Shown: positions 62,093 to 64,000 of the stretch, in pieces
Numbering within the stretch: the stretch's first letter is position 1
Layout: each line of letters starts with the position of its first letter
Assembly: GCA_963842295.1 (NCBI GenBank)
Contig: CAWJFY010000011.1
Location: forward strand, 248,001-312,000
Direction of reading: 5' to 3'
DNA: 64,000 nt
Source: JAJNBA01 sp963842295
Lineage (GTDB): Bacteria > Actinomycetota > UBA4738 > HRBIN12
The notes under the pieces: generated by a model
The model's input: only the letters and a program-made list of their open reading frames with translations
What the model was told of the DNA's origin: nothing
The model's database searches: none
Made by a program: the position numbers and the translations under genes

Positions 62093-63001
62093 ATGAGCGT
62101 GAGGCACGAGCTGAAGGCGATGGCCGAAGGGTTCCGGTGGGGAAGGCGCCCGCTGGTCCCTCGGTCCGCGGAGGAGTACGCGAAGCCGAAGGAGGACCGA
62201 GTCTTTCCCTCCGACTGGGCCCGGACCGACGCCGGAGTGGCGGCGAGGCAAGTGCTCTTGAAGGGAGCGATGCATCCCATCGTTCGGAACGAGCTCACCC
62301 TTCGCGTGTTCGGCCGAGACAACCTCGAAGGTGTCGATCCGCCGATGATCTTCTTCTCGAACCACTCGAGCCATCTGGACGCGACGCTGATCATGTGCAC
62401 GCTGCCGGACGCGTGGCAGGCCAAAACCGCGGTGGGCGCGGCGCGCGACTACTTCTTCGACGTGTGGTGGCGGCAGGCGTTCACCGCGCTCGTCTACGGA
62501 GCCTTCCCCATCGATCGCGCCCGAGGCGCGAAGGGTGCCGTGGACAAGGCACGTGAGCTCTTGTCCCAGGGGTGGAGCATCGTCGTCTTCCCGGAGGGCA
62601 CACGCTCGGCCGACGGCCATCTGCAGCGGTTCCGGCACGGTGCCGCACGGCTCGCACTGGAGACCGGCGCCGGCGTCGCGCCCATCGCGATCGTCGGTGC
62701 GTTCCAGGCGATGCCGAAGGGTCGCTTCTGGCCGCGTTCGGGAAGACCTCCGGTCACGGTGCGCTACGGCGAGCCGTTCTGGCCGAGCGAGGGCGAGACC
62801 CATCAGGAGCTGTCCCGACGGATGACCCAGTCGGTGACGCAGCTCTTCCACGAGGAGCGCACGACGTGGTGGGAAGCGCTGCATCGCGCCCAGCGGGGCG
62901 AGACCCCTTCGCTCGTGGGTCCGCAAGGTCCCGACTGGCTCCGGCGATGGGAGGGCTCGCGCCCCGTCGCCCGGAAGGGTCCCGCGAAGGCCTGGGAATA
63001 G
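62093..63001 (+). CDS. 1-acyl-sn-glycerol-3-phosphate acyltransferase (PlsC-like)
   Basis: A 302-residue acyltransferase. The catalytic NHxxxxD motif is in MIFFSNHSSHLDATLIMCTL (around residue 91), and the phosphate-binding block is WSIVVFPEGTRSADGHLQRF. GVAPIAIVGAFQAMPKG completes the family. It should transfer an acyl (or alkyl-like) chain to a glycerol-phosphate-type acceptor at the membrane. ATG lies 10 nt after the LarA-like stop, within the operon. Whether it is the cell's general PlsC or specialised for this pathway cannot be told. Confidence 0.9.
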   Translation: MSVRHELKAMAEGFRWGRRPLVPRSAEEYAKPKEDRVFPSDWARTDAGVAARQVLLKGAMHPIVRNELTLRVFGRDNLEGVDPPMIFFSNHSSHLDATLIMCTLPDAWQAKTAVGAARDYFFDVWWRQAFTALVYGAFPIDRARGAKGAVDKARELLSQGWSIVVFPEGTRSADGHLQRFRHGAARLALETGAGVAPIAIVGAFQAMPKGRFWPRSGRPPVTVRYGEPFWPSEGETHQELSRRMTQSVTQLFHEERTTWWEALHRAQRGETPSLVGPQGPDWLRRWEGSRPVARKGPAKAWE

Positions 63002-63004
63002 CTC

Positions 63005-63613
63005 GTGCCGAGAACGAGCGGGGCAGAACGGCGCTCGACCCTCGTCGAGGAGGCCATCCGGCAGTTCGGCCGCGAAGGCTATGCGGGGGCGAGCCTCGAC
63101 GACATCGCCGGCGCCGTCGGTGTCCGCAAGCAGACCCTCCTGTACTACTTCCCCTCGAAGGACGCGCTGCTCGAGGCGTGTCTGCAGGCCGCGGGTCTCA
63201 GATTGGCGGAGGTGATCGCGCAGGCATTGGAGGGCAAGGAGGGGTACTGGGAGCGCGCGGAAGCCGTGATCCACTCGGTCTTCGATCTCGCGGCTGAATG
63301 GCCCGAATTCCCGATGTTCATCAGGGAGGCGGGCCGGCTCGGGCCGCACGCGTTCGAGCGGTTCGCCGACGTGCTCGACCCCCTCAGGCGACGAGCGGTC
63401 GACTTCCTCCGGTCCGGGATGGACGACGGTCAGGTCCGGAAGCAGGACCCGGCGATGCTCCTGTTCACGTTGTACACCGCGGTGGTGGGCTCGCTCACCG
63501 AGGCGAGCGTCCTGAACGCGGTGGTGGGGGCAGACAAGAGCCGGGCATCACTCCGGCGACGCGAGAAAGAGGTCGTGGGATTCGTCCGAGCCGCGCTGGA
63601 GCCGTCCGGATAG
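63005..63613 (+). CDS. TetR-family transcriptional regulator
   Basis: A 202-residue repressor. N-terminal HTH: STLVEEAIRQFGREGYAGAS, LDDIAGAVGVRKQTLLYYFP, SKDALLEACL. The C-terminal ligand domain is helical and diverse. GTG start 3 nt after the PlsC stop, so it is the last gene of the operon. It is predicted to bind the CTACCGACCGGTAG palindrome at 56908-56921 and respond to a fatty-acyl-type ligand. The ligand is inference. Confidence 0.93.
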   Translation: MPRTSGAERRSTLVEEAIRQFGREGYAGASLDDIAGAVGVRKQTLLYYFPSKDALLEACLQAAGLRLAEVIAQALEGKEGYWERAEAVIHSVFDLAAEWPEFPMFIREAGRLGPHAFERFADVLDPLRRRAVDFLRSGMDDGQVRKQDPAMLLFTLYTAVVGSLTEASVLNAVVGADKSRASLRRREKEVVGFVRAALEPSG

Positions 63614-63616
63614 GCG

Positions 63617-64000
63617 CTACTCGCCCGAGAGTCGCCAGAACTCGCCGACGAGCCCGAGCGAGTCGAAGGCTGCCTGAGCCTCGTTAGGCGCCTTACGTCG
63701 CCAGTCTGCCGAGAGACGGTCCTCGAACCAGATCGTCGCGAGCTGCCACCCCTCCTGCGGGGTGAGGGTTGCTCCGATCTGGGTCTGCCGCCGCTCCGTC
63801 CACCGCGTCACGTGCTCTTCCGACCGGAAGAGAAGCATGCTCGCTCAGGTGGAGCCGATGTCGTCCCACCAGCGCGCCGCAGGGACCGCGAAATGGATCA
63901 CGCTCCCTCGGGGCGGTTCGAGCGCACCCTCCCGTACGTCGATGGAGAGGGGCTCGGAGCAGTCGGGGCAATACGTTCGGATGCTCGCGTCGGCGGCCAG
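63617..64000 (-). CDS. MerB-like (alkylmercury lyase family) protein with in-frame TGA, probable selenoprotein; 5' end outside window
   Basis: Read from the window edge the frame gives YCPDCSEPLSIDV, VIHFAVPAARWWDDIGST, then TGA (63847-63845), then ASMLLFRSEEHVTRW, LTPQEGWQLATIWFEDRL, AFDSLGLVGEFWRL and a TAG stop at 63617. The sequence on both sides of the TGA is one continuous MerB-family domain. By eye the TGA falls on the conserved catalytic cysteine (Cys159 of the plasmid MerB, in FCCHVHFF). A SECIS-like hairpin follows at once. I therefore read TGA as selenocysteine. Alternatives are a point mutation of TGC/TGT, a sequencing error, or separate translation from ATG 63838. MerB cleaves carbon-mercury bonds; the true substrate here could be another organometal. 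Without the upstream part the Cys96/Asp99 equivalents cannot be checked. Confidence 0.65.
63805..63844 (-). promoter_or_regulatory. Candidate bacterial SECIS element
   Basis: Directly after the TGA the minus-strand RNA folds as a hairpin with a perfect 7-bp upper stem CUCUUCC/GGAAGAG (63832-63826 with 63821-63815) capped by GGUC (63825-63822). A lower stem is formed by CAUG/CGUG and GCG/CGC with a small internal loop. The loop begins 19 nt after the TGA. In E. coli fdhF the same GGUC lies 18 nt after the selenocysteine codon and contacts SelB. Confidence 0.65.

Noticed and set aside
63617..63838. The 73-codon frame from ATG 63838 as a separate small gene
   Set aside because: Its sequence is the C-terminal part of the MerB-like domain that continues upstream in the same frame across the TGA.
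1..64000. Insertion sequences, prophage genes or CRISPR arrays
   Set aside because: No transposase, integrase, phage structural gene, or regularly spaced repeat was found on either strand.

Overview
The window is GC-rich chromosomal DNA of an actinobacterium. The support is: the hemA-hemC-hemD/hemB haem cluster, an IclR gene divergent from leuCD (the NdgR arrangement), a dnaX-recR / lysC / asd block, many GTG starts, stop/start overlaps and leaderless-looking promoters. A 272-nt SRP RNA of the large type, with an Alu-like domain, suggests a deep-branching or poorly sampled actinobacterial lineage rather than a streptomycete or mycobacterium. I cannot name a genus. No insertion sequence, prophage or CRISPR array is visible.

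Layout. 1-6 kb: haem genes on the minus strand (hemB partial at the edge, hemD, hemC, hemA) with an M19 dipeptidase on the opposite strand splitting hemB from the rest, then an FAD amine oxidoreductase. 6-14 kb: tRNA-Ser(GCT), tRNA-Arg(ACG), a giant ATPase-LuxR regulator, a ferredoxin-cyclase fusion, an MFS pump, an aldo/keto reductase and a polytopic membrane protein. 14-19 kb: IclR regulator / leuCD, nicotinate phosphoribosyltransferase, a minimal zincin, tadA and a cyclic-nucleotide-binding protein. 19-26 kb: tRNA-Ser(CGA) and tRNA-Ser(GGA), a NYN nuclease, a FIST sensor with an adenylate cyclase, a HAD phosphatase, a GNAT enzyme, a secreted Cys-containing protein and a cupin. 26-35 kb: SRP RNA, dnaX, recR, an ECF sigma factor with a DUF4349 partner, an S9 peptidase, lysC and asd.

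35.3-55.5 kb is a surface-polysaccharide locus: FlaA1/CapD-type dehydratase, initiating sugar-phosphate transferase, PhyH dioxygenase, FemAB-like and GNAT acyltransferases, DegT aminotransferase, a secreted hydrolase-like protein, several glycosyltransferases, Wzx flippase, Wzy polymerase, and a Wzz/BY-kinase fusion. Three of its genes (dehydratase, one GT4, Wzz/BY-kinase) are interrupted by single-base frameshifts, almost all +1, while the flanking housekeeping regions look intact. A 133-nt direct repeat derived from the 3' end of the initiating transferase flanks a four-gene cassette inside the locus.

55.5-63.6 kb: a diguanylate cyclase, then a compact five-gene operon (fatty-acyl reductase fused to a HAD phosphatase, zinc alcohol dehydrogenase, LarA/DUF2088 protein, PlsC acyltransferase, TetR regulator). 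It is driven by an apparently leaderless promoter with a TetR-type palindrome between -35 and -10, and is a candidate unrecognised lipid pathway.

The most striking item is at the right edge (63617-64000, minus strand): a MerB-like (alkylmercury lyase family) gene with an in-frame TGA exactly where a conserved catalytic cysteine is expected, followed after 19 nt by a GGUC-capped hairpin matching a bacterial SECIS element. I read it as a selenocysteine-containing MerB homologue.
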